From positions 124,001 to 188,000 of the forward strand of contig NZ_FPAZ01000002.1 of NCBI RefSeq assembly GCF_900116435.1: a stretch of 64,000 bases of DNA, in the 5' to 3' direction. The translations under genes and the position numbers were made by a program. The first letter of the stretch is position 1, and every line of letters starts with the position of its first letter. The notes under the pieces were generated by a model that saw nothing but the letters and a program-made list of their open reading frames with translations, was not told the origin of the DNA and searched no databases. The DNA is from Pseudoalteromonas lipolytica. GTDB lineage: Bacteria; Pseudomonadota; Gammaproteobacteria; Enterobacterales; Alteromonadaceae. Below, piece after piece: positions 15,652 through 23,969 of the stretch.

Positions 15652-18600
15652 TCACCCAACCGCCAATTTTCCTGCCTCATGCCACATCTCGTTTGGCATG
15701 GGGCTTACTAATTCCCATGTTATGTTCATAGGCTGGCTGCCGCTGTGGCTTTGATATTTAACCTCGCCATAGTTCACAAATCCCATGGTTCGGCCGTTTT
15801 CATCTTTGCTTTGTTCACGCACAAACAGCAAGATGGTTTTGCCTGTTTGTTGGTGCTGAATGTAGCTTAGGCCGCGGCCGTGTTCTGGTCGGGCGCTGTT
15901 TTGCGTTTGCCAATGAAACAAGGTTGGGCTGATTGCATAGTCGTGATACAGCGTTGTTGGTGAGTAGGTTTTTTCGCACTTATTGAGCGTGACGAATAGT
16001 AGCTCTAAATTTTGTTCTTTGAACTCTAATACACCTTCGCGAGCGGTCGATTTTTTATCAAACGTATGCGCGCCGAACGCCGCTAATATTTGTTGGCGAG
16101 TGTAGCGGCTGTGCAATTTTATTGCATGGTTTGGTAAGCACGCTAAATCACTTTCTTGTTGATGAATACGATTTATTAAAAGCGCAATCACTTCTGATAA
16201 CTCTTTTTGTAATAACGGGTTTTTTAGTGCTTGTAAGCTTTGCTTAAGGGATTTAAACCCTAGACTTGTGCCAGTGTTATCCCAAAAATTGTAATGTGCC
16301 ATGAGTGCATACTGTTGATTTTGAGGTGTTATCTCAATGCTAAAGTCGCTGTTACATAAATCGCGTAAAAAGCACAAATAGCTCAGTGAATCACAGCTAA
16401 GTAATTGCGTATTTATAGCTCTGTAATAGGCACTATATATATCAACTTGATCTGCTGGAATATCATCGTCTTTTAACCAATGCCAACCGCCATGCCTTGT
16501 ATCTTTTGGTTTATAAATATCTTCTAATGTGACTTGTGGGTTTATACGTAAAAAGTTACTTAGCGTTAGCTCGTCGCTTGTATGATGAGAATAACTGTTT
16601 ATAAGCTGTTGCAAACGGCGTTTGCTGTTTGTTGCTTGTTGTATATTACGTAAAATAGTTTTTTGCGTGCGTTCTTGTAGCTCTATACGACAGCCCAGCG
16701 GCAAGTGCGGAAAGTTATTTTCTATTTCGGTTTTTATTGGCTGGTTACTTTTTCCAATGAGTGCGCGAAACTTATTGGCAAAGTCATATTCGGGGCGAGC
16801 GTTACCAACAAAGTCGAGTACAGTACAACATTGCTTTTGACTGTTGTCGGGTAAACGTAGGCCACGACCTAATTGCTGTAAAAATAGCGTTAGGCTCTCG
16901 GTTGGACGCAAAAAGAGCAGGGTATCTACTTCTGGAATATCGACCCCTTCGTTAAAAATATCAACGACGCAGAGTATGTGTATTTCACCTCGTCTAAGCG
17001 CCTGCTGTTTGTGTTTTCGTTCACTAGTATTTTTACTGGTAAGTACGTCTGCACTTATACCTGCAAGGTTAAACTTACTGGCCATAAACTCAGCATGATC
17101 TTGGCTTACACAAAATGCTAATGCCTTAATAGCGTTAATATTTGTAACGATGTCGTTGAGACTCGATATGATTTTATTCGCGCGGTTATTCTCGCCTGTA
17201 TATAGCTTACTAAGCTCACTAATATCGTAACGACCGCCTCGCCACGTTACCGTGCTTAAATCTGTATCGTCATCAAGGCCAAAGTATTGGAACGGGCATA
17301 AATGGCGCTGATTTATGGCTTCTGGTAAGCGGATCTCTGCGGCAATAACACCACAGAAATCTTCTAATATATTTGCCTCATCTTGCCTTTCAGGTGTGGC
17401 CGTTAACCCTAATAAAATGTTTGGTTTGAAGTAATTAAGAATGCCACGGTAACTGTTAGCACTTACGTGATGCACTTCATCAATAACAATATAATCATAA
17501 AAATCAGCACTCAATTTTATGTTGTCGATTTGGTTGTTAAGGGTTTGAATTGAGGCAAATAATTGGTTGTATCTTTGAGGTTTGTAGTTGCCAACCCAAA
17601 GCTCGCCAAAATCATTATTTTTTAGCACTCCACGATATGCGCTTTGTGCTTGAGTGAGGATTTCTTCTCGGTGAGCAACAAATAAAAAGTTGGCATTTGG
17701 TTTTTGGTCGTACACGGTTTTAAAATCAAATGCAGATATGATTGTTTTACCTGTGCCAGTTGCTACTACTAAGTTTTTAAAGCGATTGTGAACGCTTCGT
17801 TCAACACTTAGTTTTTCTAAAATAGCTAATTGATGAGTTTTAGGGGTTATATCAAAATAGAACTGGTTACTTGCTTGTCCTTTACCACGCTGTTCATTCA
17901 GTGAGTTTATTAGCTTTTCTTTACATTCAACTTTACCACTAAACAGTTCAAAGTCTGGTGATTGCCAGTAGGTTTCAAAGGAGCTTTTGGTTTTAGCGAT
18001 AATATGCGGAATTTCTTGCGCTGTAATTTTTAAATTCCATTCAAGGCCGCTGGTGAGTGCCGAATGCGATAAGTTAGACGAACCAATATAGCCAGTATGA
18101 AAACCGGTGTTACGCATAAATAAGTAAGATTTTGCGTGTAAACGTTCTTGCTGATTGTTATAGCTTAGTTTTACTTCAGTGTTTGGTAGGCTTGCCAAAA
18201 ACTCAACCGCTTTAGCATCTGTTGCCCCCATGTAAGAGGTGGTGATAACTTTTAGTTTTTTACCACTTTTGGTAAAGGCTTCAAGTTCATTTTTAAATAT
18301 TCTTAGCCCTGTCCACTTTATAAATGAAACTAACCAGTAAATAGTGTCGGCCGATTTTATCTCACGCTTTAATTCTGTCTCGAGCGATATACCCGCATTC
18401 GCGCCACTAAATAATTCGCTTTGGGTAAGCCCTGTTAATGGAAATATATTTTTGGCGTAGTCTTTGAGGTTTGCTGCAATTGGGTTTTCAGTATTGAATA
18501 GTGCAGTGAGGATTCTACCTTGGCTATCTATTAGGTTTTCACTTATTAGCTCATCATCTCGAATATGATCTTTAAGCCAAAAAACTAAGTTATTTGCTAG

Positions 18601-18801
18601 ATTGATTTGCTCTTGTAAGCGATTATTTGAACTAGGTATAGCATCAATCGCGTGAGCAATTAACTTACCTAAAAATCGAGACAGCCAAGTGGCAGCTTCT
18701 GCTGATTCAAGTTGGCGTTCTCCGACATAAAACTGTTCACGATCTAGGTGTTGCTCGATTACTTGCGTAATCAGTTGCTCGTAAATACCAACCTGTTCCA
18801 T
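15652..18801 (-). CDS. PLD nuclease-DEAD/DEAH helicase-DUF3427 protein
   Basis: A 1049-residue multidomain protein. A phospholipase-D-type nuclease half-site lies at about 145-285 (LHAKSYLF with H222 and K224, then IGSSNLSHSA). The superfamily 2 helicase core follows: VVATGTGKT (345-353), VIDEVHH (439-445), LGLTATP (464-470), then the C-terminal RecA lobe with DIFNEGVDIP and QQLGRGLRLP. The last third (about 700-1049) matches DUF3427. Such fusions occur in genomic defence islands and resemble the restriction subunits of DNA-degrading systems, probably recognising and cutting foreign DNA. No methyltransferase is adjacent. The ATG at 18801 is the natural start. It lies inside the pair of 210-bp repeats, convergent with the SIR2-HerA operon, and a tiny hydrophobic frame follows. 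Confidence 0.9.
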   Translation of the reverse strand: MEQVGIYEQLITQVIEQHLDREQFYVGERQLESAEAATWLSRFLGKLIAHAIDAIPSSNNRLQEQINLANNLVFWLKDHIRDDELISENLIDSQGRILTALFNTENPIAANLKDYAKNIFPLTGLTQSELFSGANAGISLETELKREIKSADTIYWLVSFIKWTGLRIFKNELEAFTKSGKKLKVITTSYMGATDAKAVEFLASLPNTEVKLSYNNQQERLHAKSYLFMRNTGFHTGYIGSSNLSHSALTSGLEWNLKITAQEIPHIIAKTKSSFETYWQSPDFELFSGKVECKEKLINSLNEQRGKGQASNQFYFDITPKTHQLAILEKLSVERSVHNRFKNLVVATGTGKTIISAFDFKTVYDQKPNANFLFVAHREEILTQAQSAYRGVLKNNDFGELWVGNYKPQRYNQLFASIQTLNNQIDNIKLSADFYDYIVIDEVHHVSANSYRGILNYFKPNILLGLTATPERQDEANILEDFCGVIAAEIRLPEAINQRHLCPFQYFGLDDDTDLSTVTWRGGRYDISELSKLYTGENNRANKIISSLNDIVTNINAIKALAFCVSQDHAEFMASKFNLAGISADVLTSKNTSERKHKQQALRRGEIHILCVVDIFNEGVDIPEVDTLLFLRPTESLTLFLQQLGRGLRLPDNSQKQCCTVLDFVGNARPEYDFANKFRALIGKSNQPIKTEIENNFPHLPLGCRIELQERTQKTILRNIQQATNSKRRLQQLINSYSHHTSDELTLSNFLRINPQVTLEDIYKPKDTRHGGWHWLKDDDIPADQVDIYSAYYRAINTQLLSCDSLSYLCFLRDLCNSDFSIEITPQNQQYALMAHYNFWDNTGTSLGFKSLKQSLQALKNPLLQKELSEVIALLINRIHQQESDLACLPNHAIKLHSRYTRQQILAAFGAHTFDKKSTAREGVLEFKEQNLELLFVTLNKCEKTYSPTTLYHDYAISPTLFHWQTQNSARPEHGRGLSYIQHQQTGKTILLFVREQSKDENGRTMGFVNYGEVKYQSHSGSQPMNITWELVSPMPNEMWHEAGKLAVG

Positions 18802-18897
18802 AACGACTCCCTGTTTTCGAACAGTCAGTTTACTAAAATAGATAATGAAAACAAATAATAACTCATTGGTAATTTGAAGGCTTTAGTTACGGTTACA

Positions 18898-19107
18898 CCC
18901 CGTGTTCACACCCGAAATTGAATTAATTATGAGTAATTAACAGCATGGATGCTGTAGAAAGCGTAGCTTGGCCATGGATGGCCTATCTACGCTGGTTACG
19001 TTCATTTAATTAATTCAAATTGAGGAAACAGTGTGAACCTCGGGGCGCCGAGAGATTCCAAAGAGAAGTCGGCGGTTACTTCTCTTTGGTTGCCGTCGCC
19101 AACGCGA
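18898..19107 (-). repeat. Structured 210-bp repeat, copy 2 (right border of defence island)
   Basis: This is the inverted counterpart of the repeat at 9394-9604. The hairpin at 19058-19089 pairs CCAAAGAGAAGT with ACTTCTCTTTGG, whereas copy 1 has CCAAAGAGAGG with CCTCTCTCTGG, so the stem is kept by paired changes. The inner GGCCAT/ATGGCC and CAGCAT/ATGCTG hairpins are the same as in copy 1. Its right end supplies the last codons and stop of the gene fragment at 19076-19633. Confidence 0.85.
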
Positions 19108-19633
19108 CATAATTATCAAATACGATTAATGCTTTATTTTCACAGCTACCACAAATTAAAGAATAAGCATCTTTGCGCTTACTTACTTTAGTATTTACAT
19201 CCTCGCATTGAACACACGGAGCTTTCATCGGAGTATTAGTATTGCATTTGGAACATGTAACGTAATATCCATAACGACCTGAATGAGCTTCAAGAGTATT
19301 TACACTACCACAACCTTTACATTGTAGGTTTATAACTCTTGGTTGTTCACTATTTGATAGGGCTTCTGCTTTTGTTTCACCACTATATATTGGCGTGGGC
19401 TCGCTAAGGTTTAATGATGTCGTATCAGTTATAAGCTGTTCAGTAGGCGCGATATTTTTCTCTAAAAGAAACTTACAAATTCTAGTGATACTTTCTTTAC
19501 TAAACCAAGGGCGCACATTTGTTGATAAAAAGTGCAATGCATTGGGTGTTGAAGTTGGGAGTTTCATAATTTGCAAAAGCTTATCAGCTATAAACTCTGA
19601 CTTAACTAATCGATCTTCAAGCGATTTAGGCAT
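19076..19633 (-). pseudogene. 3' part of an interrupted NERD/zinc-ribbon gene
   Basis: The frame encodes two zinc-ribbon modules with four CxxC pairs (CKGCG, CSKC, CVQC, CGSC) like the C4 zinc fingers at the C-terminus of topoisomerase I. Read on the minus strand it continues in the same frame as the NERD fragment upstream. Only a single TAG at 19682-19684 and 16 sense codons (HSLCAISSNAIINRDC) separate the two. It is therefore the C-terminal half of one protein of about 342 residues. A new ATG at 19633 could in principle start an independent protein, but no good ribosome-binding site is visible. Its final residues (ALATATKEK) are encoded by the 210-bp repeat. Confidence 0.75.
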
Positions 19634-19681
19634 GCAATCTCGATTAATTATCGCATTACTCGATATAGCACAGAGACTATG

Positions 19682-20101
19682 CTATTCTCGACCACCAAAG
19701 TTTTGCTGTATTTTGCCAAACATTTTAGGAAGTAGATGTTGCGCATTGTCTATAACTAAACTCTTAAGTAATGCGACTTGTAGCTCAACTTGTTTTATTG
19801 GTGATGGCATGCCTTGCCATTTTCCTCGGTAGCTACGGCTCCATTCTTGGTGTTCATTTATGGCAACTTCACCAGTAATACTTTTTGATTCGATTAGTAT
19901 AAACCCGTATGTATAAACAATAAGATGGTCTATCTGTGCCGTTTCGTTATTGTGCTTAAATTTAACATCATTAAAGACGAAGACTTGAGGATGATCTTTG
20001 AATGCCCGACGTAAATAAAATGCGACGTCTAGCTCTTGCTTTTCACCAGCTTGGATCTTAGGTGAATTAGACTTAGTGGGTGATTTATCTTTTAGGATCA
20101 T
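19682..20101 (-). pseudogene. 5' part of the interrupted gene: NERD nuclease-related domain
   Basis: The fragment encodes a NERD domain, related to PD-(D/E)XK nucleases. D58 in AQIDHLIVYTYG and E71-S-K73 in ILIESKS form the expected acid/ExK site, preceded by a conserved E in QAGEKQELDVAFYL. AAAGGA lies 7 bases before the ATG at 20101, which is why I prefer it to two ATGs just upstream. The frame ends at an amber codon after FGGRE, but coding resumes in the same frame into a zinc-ribbon part. NERD plus topoisomerase-type zinc ribbon is a common fusion, which supports a nonsense mutation in one gene (TGG or CAG to TAG). Read-through cannot be excluded. The intact gene would fit the defence neighbourhood. 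Confidence 0.78.
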
Positions 20102-20181
20102 GAGAAATCCTTTCATCATGTATTTTTGAAAGATAACATTCTAGTTCCTAATTAAAATACTTAAAAGCTCGATAACCAAAT

Positions 20182-20404
20182 TTCACCGTTAAAACGGCTC
20201 CTACGGGTGGTGGCTGTTAGGTATGGTGGTGTGTTTTTGGATGTTGCGGCAATTGAAAAACGCGAGAAATAAATTTCACGCCTACAAGAGCGGAATAGTG
20301 CCGAGGTGCGAGATTTGAGATGCGAGATGCGATGTGCGAGCTTGGAGAGTCAATCTTAGTGAGCTAAGCTTAGAACGAATACGCACTATAAATCGCTGCG
20401 ACAG
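20182..20404 (+). repeat. Tandem intergenic repeat, unit A
   Basis: The unit starts TTCACCGTTAAAACGGCTCC, contains a GAAATAAATTTCACGCCTAC block and a short run of 7-bp repeats (GAGATGC, GAGATTT, GATGTGC), and ends with AAATCGCTGCGACAG. It is followed directly by a second, diverged copy. TTCACCG and similar pieces give it a REP-like look. No gene is visible from 20102 to 20647. Confidence 0.85.
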
Positions 20405-20405
20405 A

Positions 20406-20620
20406 TTCACCGTTAAAACGGCTCCTACGGGTGGTGGCTGTTAAGTATGGCGGTGTGTTTTTGTGTATGGTTGCAATTGAAAACGCGCGAAATAAATTTC
20501 ACGCCTACAAGGGCGGAATAGCGCCAAGGTGCGATGTGCGAGCTTAGAGAGTCAATCTTAGATGTCGAGCTTAAAGAGCCAAGCCTAGAGCGAATACGCG
20601 ATGTTAAATCGCTGCGACAG
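20406..20620 (+). repeat. Tandem intergenic repeat, unit B
   Basis: This is the second copy of the unit at 20182-20404, with the same order of blocks but several substitutions and small indels in the heptamer part (GATGTGC, GAGCTTA). A 70-codon minus-strand frame crossing it is not credible. Confidence 0.85.
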
Positions 20621-20647
20621 GCTCTTTCACAACACAAGCAGCAAGTA

Positions 20648-21502
20648 TTAAAGCGCTAATATTTCCCCCTGTAAGCTTGGTGAACCCGCAATACTGGTTT
20701 GTAGTTGCGCTATTAATAACTGCGCATTCGCAGAGGGTGTGCGCGAGTGAGCCCACAGGGCGTATATTGGCCTTGCTGGAATGCTGTGGGGCGTTTCTAC
20801 ATAACTAAAGTTGTGGGTGTCTTTTATGCAGCTAATTTCACTCATGGGCAGTATGCCTACACCGTAGCCTGCTTCGATCATTTTTCTGGCGATTGTAATA
20901 TCAAAACAAAAGCTTATTTGTTCAAATTCATTTTTTAATGCGGTTAATAATCCGCTAGGCAGCTGCGACTCTGAATAGGGCAGCACTAGGCGTGATGTTG
21001 GCGCCCCTTTCTTTACTATTAGCTTTATGGCAATCGCCCCTAGGCGTTTTTGAAAATAGCTTGAATCTTGTTGTTCGCCCACTCTAATCGCTAGGTCAAA
21101 ACGCTTTTGGCTTAGTTGGCTATTGGCATTACTTGGGTAAATGTGGAGATTAAGCGCAGGGTTGGCTAAGGCAAACTGATTTATTGCGCTCATGAGTGGG
21201 CCAGCAATGATATTTTGTGGGCACAGGAGGTAAAAGTCTTTTGCTCCCGACGAGTCATTTAATTGTTTTAATTGGCTATTAAGTGCAAGCACTTGCTGAC
21301 CGAGTTCATCGTAAAGGGTTTCACCTTTGGCTGTGAGTACAATGCCTCTGGCGGTGCGTTGCAGCAATGGTTCGCCAAGTTTGTCTTCTAATGCCTGTAT
21401 GCGCCTAGAAAGGGTTGAAAGATTTAAGCCGAGATCTTTTGCTGTTTGGCTCATGCTTTTACGGCGTGCTATCTCAATAAACAAATGCAGATCATCCAGC
21501 AT
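20648..21502 (-). CDS. LysR-family transcriptional regulator
   Basis: A 284-residue regulator. The winged helix-turn-helix is at about 15-60 (SMSQTAKDLGLNLSTLSRRI, then LEDKLGEPLLQRT), followed by a periplasmic-binding-protein-like effector domain from about 90. LysR proteins usually regulate a divergent gene and themselves from the shared gap. Here that gap is 81 bases, and across it lie a DUF2798 gene and an antibiotic-monooxygenase-fold gene, the likely targets. The effector is unknown; redox-active aromatics or quinones would fit the second target, but this is inference. Confidence 0.9.
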   Translation of the reverse strand: MLDDLHLFIEIARRKSMSQTAKDLGLNLSTLSRRIQALEDKLGEPLLQRTARGIVLTAKGETLYDELGQQVLALNSQLKQLNDSSGAKDFYLLCPQNIIAGPLMSAINQFALANPALNLHIYPSNANSQLSQKRFDLAIRVGEQQDSSYFQKRLGAIAIKLIVKKGAPTSRLVLPYSESQLPSGLLTALKNEFEQISFCFDITIARKMIEAGYGVGILPMSEISCIKDTHNFSYVETPHSIPARPIYALWAHSRTPSANAQLLIAQLQTSIAGSPSLQGEILAL

Positions 21503-21583
21503 ACGACTCCCTCAATCTTAGTTTGCATTTTCGTGACTGTTGTCACTTGCCCTGTGCAAATATAGTAACGCCAAGGAGGACAT

Positions 21584-21805
21584 ATGAAAATTCATTTTAT
21601 TTTTACTGCGGCGTTTTCGTTCTTAATGTCGTTTTTATTATCGGCATGGGTTACATACGTGAATTTAGGCCTAAGCGATACGTTTATAGCAAGTTGGATG
21701 AAGGCCTTTGCTAATGCGTGGCCGGCTGCGTTTGTGGTGGCGTTTACAGTGGCACCGCCTATTAGAACATGGGTTTTAAAGTTACTTAGTAAGGAATCAG
21801 TATGA
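21584..21805 (+). CDS. DUF2798 small membrane protein
   Basis: A 73-residue protein with two membrane helices (about 5-25 and 45-62). The pattern SFLMSFLLSAWVTYVNLG, then WPAAFVVAFTVAPPIR, is characteristic of DUF2798, a family of unknown function. A strong AAGGAGG site precedes the ATG. Its stop overlaps the start of the next gene by 4 bases (ATGA), so the two are translationally coupled. It is divergent from a LysR gene that probably controls it. Confidence 0.85.
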   Translation: MKIHFIFTAAFSFLMSFLLSAWVTYVNLGLSDTFIASWMKAFANAWPAAFVVAFTVAPPIRTWVLKLLSKESV

Positions 21806-22089
21806 TAAATATAGTTGCAAAAATCACCCCTAAAGCGGCGTTATTCGAAGAGTGTAAAGGGCGTTTACAGTGCATTTTAGCTGCCACTCGCGCAGAGCCT
21901 GGATGCAACCGATTCGAGTTGTTTGCAAGTAAGGAGCAGCGCTGTTTGTTTTTAGTGGAGCAGTTTGTATCGCAAGCTGCGCTTGATGCGCATTATGCTC
22001 AGCCTTATACCAAAGCGGTGTTCGCGTTTTATGAGAATGCGTTGGCAGAGCCGGTTGAAGTTGAGAAAGTGGAAGAGGTTATAAATTAG
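21802..22089 (+). CDS. Antibiotic biosynthesis monooxygenase (YgiN-like) family protein
   Basis: A 95-residue protein of the ABM ferredoxin-like fold: VAKITPKAALFEECKGRL at the start, TRAEPGCNRFELF in the middle, FLVEQFVSQAALDAHYA and YTKAVF in the second half. YgiN-type proteins act on quinols or aromatic compounds as dimers and need no cofactor. It overlaps the DUF2798 gene by 4 bases. The charged C-terminal tail (EPVEVEKVEEVIN) is an extension. An 8-unit heptamer repeat begins at its stop codon. Confidence 0.88.
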   Translation: MINIVAKITPKAALFEECKGRLQCILAATRAEPGCNRFELFASKEQRCLFLVEQFVSQAALDAHYAQPYTKAVFAFYENALAEPVEVEKVEEVIN

Positions 22090-22141
22090 ACGTTAGAAGT
22101 TAGAAGTTAGAAGTTAGACGTTTGATATTAGACGTTAGAAA
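22086..22141 (+). repeat. Eight 7-bp repeats beginning at the stop codon
   Basis: Consecutive units are TTAGACG, TTAGAAG (three times), TTAGACG, TTTGATA, TTAGACG and TTAGAAA. The TAG stop codon at 22087-22089 lies within the first unit. The period matches the 322-bp array at 537-858, which also begins with TTAG at a stop codon. Confidence 0.9.
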
Positions 22142-22155
22142 TTTTGGGCGCTAAA

Positions 22156-22200
22156 AAAACTAGGCTACTGGGGAAGTACTGCTTTTCGTAGCCTAGTTTT
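22156..22200. terminator. Bidirectional terminator between convergent genes
   Basis: AAAACTAGGCTAC pairs with GTAGCCTAGTTTT around a 19-base loop that ends in TTTTC. It serves the monooxygenase operon and the convergent secreted-protein gene. Confidence 0.85.
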
Positions 22201-22216
22201 ACAAGGTTGAAACGGG

Positions 22217-22522
22217 TTAAAGCATGGTTAAAATTTGTTTGGCTTTGTCACGTGTGAGGCAAGCGGCCATGGGGCGTTTGGCAAATAATTTTGCAGACAC
22301 GGTGTACTCTTTGCCATTGTATTGATTATGCAGTGTTTGCACATTCACGCGGCACGTTACTGTGTATTGGTTTTCAACGTATCTAATTTCAACGCGTTCT
22401 ACTTTTTGAATTAAGTTTTTATAGGGGTAGCCTTCGTCGGTATCAAGCTGTGTTACAGCGGGTTGGTTTGCATAGCTTGCACTCGATAGGCAAATAAAGA
22501 GTAAAATGATGCAGTATTTCAT
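22217..22522 (-). CDS. Small secreted protein of unknown function
   Basis: A 101-residue protein with a signal peptide (MKYCIILLFICLSSASYA). The mature part of about 83 residues is mixed beta/alpha, with strands EIRYVENQYTVTCRVN and KEYTVSAKLFAK and two cysteines that could form a disulfide (TCRV and AACL). I do not recognise a family. It is monocistronic between a bidirectional terminator and a divergent LysR gene. Confidence 0.7.
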   Translation of the reverse strand: MKYCIILLFICLSSASYANQPAVTQLDTDEGYPYKNLIQKVERVEIRYVENQYTVTCRVNVQTLHNQYNGKEYTVSAKLFAKRPMAACLTRDKAKQILTML

Positions 22523-22635
22523 AACAGTTATCCTTAATTGGTGGCGGTTGGCTGTATGAGTATTACGTGAGAGAACAATGCTGACAAACGATTAAAAATT
22601 GCCTATGCTTAAGTTTTTATTAACCATAAGCGCAT

Positions 22636-23550
22636 ATGAAACTTCCTCCTTTAAAGAGCCTTTGGTATTTTAAGCATGCTGCAAAGCTTGGCAGCTTTAA
22701 GCTGGCCGCTGAGCAGTTATTTGTAAGCCAAGCTGCTGTGAGCCAACAAATTCGGCTACTCGAACAGCAACTGGGTTGTGCTTTATTTACCCGTCATACG
22801 CGTTACGTTGAACTAACGCGTCAGGGCGAGCAATTGTTGCCTCATGTACTCAAGGGGTTTGATCATTTGCATACGGGTGTGCAGTCATTAAGCCAAGACA
22901 GTCACCCAAATACGTTAAACTTATCGGTGCTGCCTTCGTTTGCTAGTGGCTGGTTACTGGGGCGTATCAGCGATTTTCAACACCAATACCCAAACATAAA
23001 AGTACGTATTGAACCTAGCGATCAATTGGCCGACTTTTCAACGGGGCAAGTTGATTTAGGTATCCGCTTTGGTCTTGGTAATTACCCAGACTTACAAAGT
23101 GAGCTTTTAACCGACGACAGCTTATTTTTAGCTTACAAACCGGGTTTAATTGATGTAACTAAAACGCTTAAGCCGCAAGTAATGGCGCAAAAACTAATAA
23201 AAGATATTTGCCCCGATGCCGAACGAGGTTGGTTAACGTTTGCAGAGCAATTAGGCATGAACGCCGATGCGTTACCTTCGCTCGAAATAGACAATGCGGC
23301 ATTGGTTATACAAGCAACCCTTGCAGGGCAAGGTATTGCTATCGTTCGCCGACGCCTAATAGAAACGCAATTACAACTTGGGCAGCTTGAAATTTACCCC
23401 GACTTTGAATACCCATGCCAATTTAAATACTATTTAGCGGGGCCAGCAGAGCATTTTACATGGCACAAGGTGCAGGTTTTTAAAGACTGGTTAATGCGCC
23501 AATTTGAGCTTGACGATGAGCAATTTTATAAGCATCAGCAGTCACTTTAA
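22636..23550 (+). CDS. LysR-family regulator of the GcvA type
   Basis: A 304-residue regulator. The N-terminus PPLKSLWYFKHAAKLGSFKL, then AAEQLFVSQAAVSQQIRLLE, is the GcvA-like helix-turn-helix (about 5-60). The effector domain follows (LNLSVLPSFASGWLLGRI, then GQVDLGIRFGLGNYP), and GQGIAIVRR is in the second subdomain. GcvA-type proteins control amino-acid and beta-lactamase genes in other bacteria. No obvious divergent metabolic target is present here, since the gene upstream encodes a small secreted protein. The downstream gap holds a structured repeat. Confidence 0.9.
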   Translation: MKLPPLKSLWYFKHAAKLGSFKLAAEQLFVSQAAVSQQIRLLEQQLGCALFTRHTRYVELTRQGEQLLPHVLKGFDHLHTGVQSLSQDSHPNTLNLSVLPSFASGWLLGRISDFQHQYPNIKVRIEPSDQLADFSTGQVDLGIRFGLGNYPDLQSELLTDDSLFLAYKPGLIDVTKTLKPQVMAQKLIKDICPDAERGWLTFAEQLGMNADALPSLEIDNAALVIQATLAGQGIAIVRRRLIETQLQLGQLEIYPDFEYPCQFKYYLAGPAEHFTWHKVQVFKDWLMRQFELDDEQFYKHQQSL

Positions 23551-23572
23551 TAACTAAGCGGCATTATATTAA

Positions 23573-23765
23573 TTCGCAAGAATACTTAATTATTTTGAGG
23601 GGTTAAACCTGTCGCTAGCGGTGCTTAAAATGTTTGATTTACGACTGCATGGATGCAGGAGGTAGCGCAATGCAGGAGCAATTGCCGAGAACAACTCAAT
23701 AACGACATGTTTGCCGTGTTATCAACGGGATTTTATTGCCCCAAGATTGCTCATTTAATTAAGTG
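23573..23765 (+). repeat. Structured repeat family 2, copy A
   Basis: About 190 bp, found again in the same orientation at 38410-38605. It has an imperfect terminal inverted repeat (CTTAATTATTTTGAG at the left, CTCATTTAATTAAG at the right) and inner blocks AACCTGTCGC, GATTTACGACTGCATGGATG (with hairpin CTGCAT/ATGCAG), AATTGCCGAGAAC and CAATAACGACATGTTTGCC. It has no coding potential. The remaining bases to 23969 show nothing else. Confidence 0.82.
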
Positions 23766-23969
23766 AATAGGTAGTACAGTCTGTTGTAGCAAGAATGATT
23801 TAATAGTGGCAGCGCCCAGTGGGTAAATAATGAATACGAGGAGCGTATTCATCTTAGCCATTATTTAAAGAAGAGCGGATAAAGAAGAGCGGAGATTTAA
23901 CGCAACCGTATTGAATTTTTAGCTAAAAATGGTACTCTGTTCCTCTCTATTTTACAGTGACGTAAATTA

